This document shows positions 40,104 to 40,743 of a DNA stretch of 40,743 nucleotides, in pieces. The first letter of the stretch is position 1; each line of letters starts with the position of its first letter. The notes beneath the pieces were generated by a model, which saw only the letters and a list, made by a program, of their open reading frames with translations, did no database searches and had not been told where the DNA came from. Source of the stretch: Actinomycetes bacterium (GTDB lineage Bacteria; Actinomycetota; Actinomycetes; JACCUZ01); the NCBI GenBank assembly GCA_035489715.1, contig DATHAP010000035.1, positions 1 through 40,743 of the forward strand, in the 5' to 3' direction. The position numbers were made by a program, and so were the translations under genes.

Positions 40104-40743
40104 TCAGGCCGGGCCCACCAGGTCGGCCACGATTGCGGCCGAGAGCCCGACCAGCGGCAGCCCGCCGCCGGGGTGGGCCGACCCGCCGACCAGGAACAGC
40201 CCCGGCACCGGCGACCGGTTGGCCGGCCGCAGGAAGGCTGCCCGCGCACCGTTGGACGACGTGCCGTAGATCGCTCCGCCCGGCGACCGGGTCGCCTCCG
40301 CGAGGTCGGCCGGGGTTCGCACCTCGTGCCACAGCCGCCGGTCGCGGACGTCCAGCCCGCGCTCGGCCAGCCGGTCGACCAGGCGGGCGGCGTACGACTC
40401 CGCGAGCCCCGGCGCGCGCCAGTCGACGCACCCCGGTCCGGAGCCGTGCCGCGGCGCGTTGACGAGGACGAACCACGCCTCGTGCCCCTCCGGCCGCATC
40501 GCCGGGTCGTCGGGGGAGCAGACGTAGAGCGTGGGGTCCTCGACCGGCCGCGCGTCCCGGCCGAAGACGGCGTCGAACTCCGCGTCGTAGTCGTCCGGGA
40601 ACAGCACGGTGTGATGGGCCAGCTCGGGCGTGCGCCCACGGACCGCAAGCAGCAGCACGAACCCCGACAGCGACGGCGTCGCGCGGGCCAGCCGGCGCCG
40701 GGCCGAGGCCGCCACCGTGCGCTGCACCAGGTCGCCGTAGAGA
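40104..40743 (-). CDS. partial FAD-dependent carotenoid desaturase/ketolase-like protein (C-terminal part)
   Basis: About 213 residues of the C-terminal half are present. The reading frame continues past the window edge, so the start and FAD-binding N-terminus are unseen. Recognisable parts are LSGFVLLLAVRG, LFPDDYDAEFDAVFG, LYVCSPDDPAMRPEGHEAWFVLVNAP, GAIYGTSSNGARAAFLRP and the terminal GLFLVGGSAHPGGGLPLVGLSA, the CrtI/CrtD/CrtO family signature. With crtI complete at 35835, this may be a second desaturase or ketolase that modifies the carotenoid end product. Convergent with the phosphatidyltransferase gene, 21 bases away. Confidence 0.87.
   Translation of the reverse strand, partial: LYGDLVQRTVAASARRRLARATPSLSGFVLLLAVRGRTPELAHHTVLFPDDYDAEFDAVFGRDARPVEDPTLYVCSPDDPAMRPEGHEAWFVLVNAPRHGSGPGCVDWRAPGLAESYAARLVDRLAERGLDVRDRRLWHEVRTPADLAEATRSPGGAIYGTSSNGARAAFLRPANRSPVPGLFLVGGSAHPGGGLPLVGLSAAIVADLVGPA

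Overview
The window is 40.7 kb of very GC-rich DNA with dense gene packing, many GTG starts and frequent 4-base GTGA stop/start overlaps. This fits a high-GC actinobacterium. A Nocardioides-like or neighbouring lineage is a guess from gene content. Several genes also occur together in mycobacteria and streptomycetes: a PlsC-type acyltransferase, class II DAHP synthase, PknL-type kinase, Rv2175c homologue, polyprenyl synthase, an MTHFR homologue and a MacRS-like two-component pair.

Layout. 1-8.5 kb: two unrelated cytoplasmic-looking subtilases, one paired with an alpha/beta hydrolase and one coupled to a GAF protein and an EEP-family phosphohydrolase, with a secreted P-domain protein and small hypotheticals between them. 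8.5-16.3 kb: ornithine-cyclodeaminase-like enzyme, membrane protein, esterase, acyltransferase and a two-component system. 16.4-19.2 kb: an RsbQ-RsbP-like stress-sensing pair and a fasciclin protein. 19.3-27.9 kb: glycerol kinase, DUF1028 protein, a phosphofructokinase predicted to use PPi, two unrelated DAHP synthases, threonine aldolase and an AlkZ-like protein. 28-33 kb: PASTA kinase, LysM transglycosylase, ferredoxin-reductase-like enzyme and the Rv2175c homologue. 33-40.7 kb: carotenoid genes (crtYc, crtYd, crtB, crtI, crtE and a partial desaturase), MTHFR and a CDP-alcohol phosphatidyltransferase.

The most unusual feature is three solitary genes for AbiEi/DUF559-type proteins (winged helix plus Vsr/PD-(D/E)XK-like nuclease). 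Each is bracketed by two copies of a palindromic element whose sequence is private to that gene, and in each the stop codon lies inside the downstream palindrome. One unit fills the gap between crtB and crtI almost exactly. Two further hairpins of the same design occur without a nuclease gene. They look like single-gene mobile or selfish units, which I infer and have not shown.

A second unusual feature is a roughly 90-nt leader shared by two otherwise unrelated secreted-protein genes 20 kb apart. It has pairing that survives base changes, suggesting a structured RNA or long operator. I saw no tRNA, rRNA, CRISPR array, recognisable insertion sequence or replication origin.
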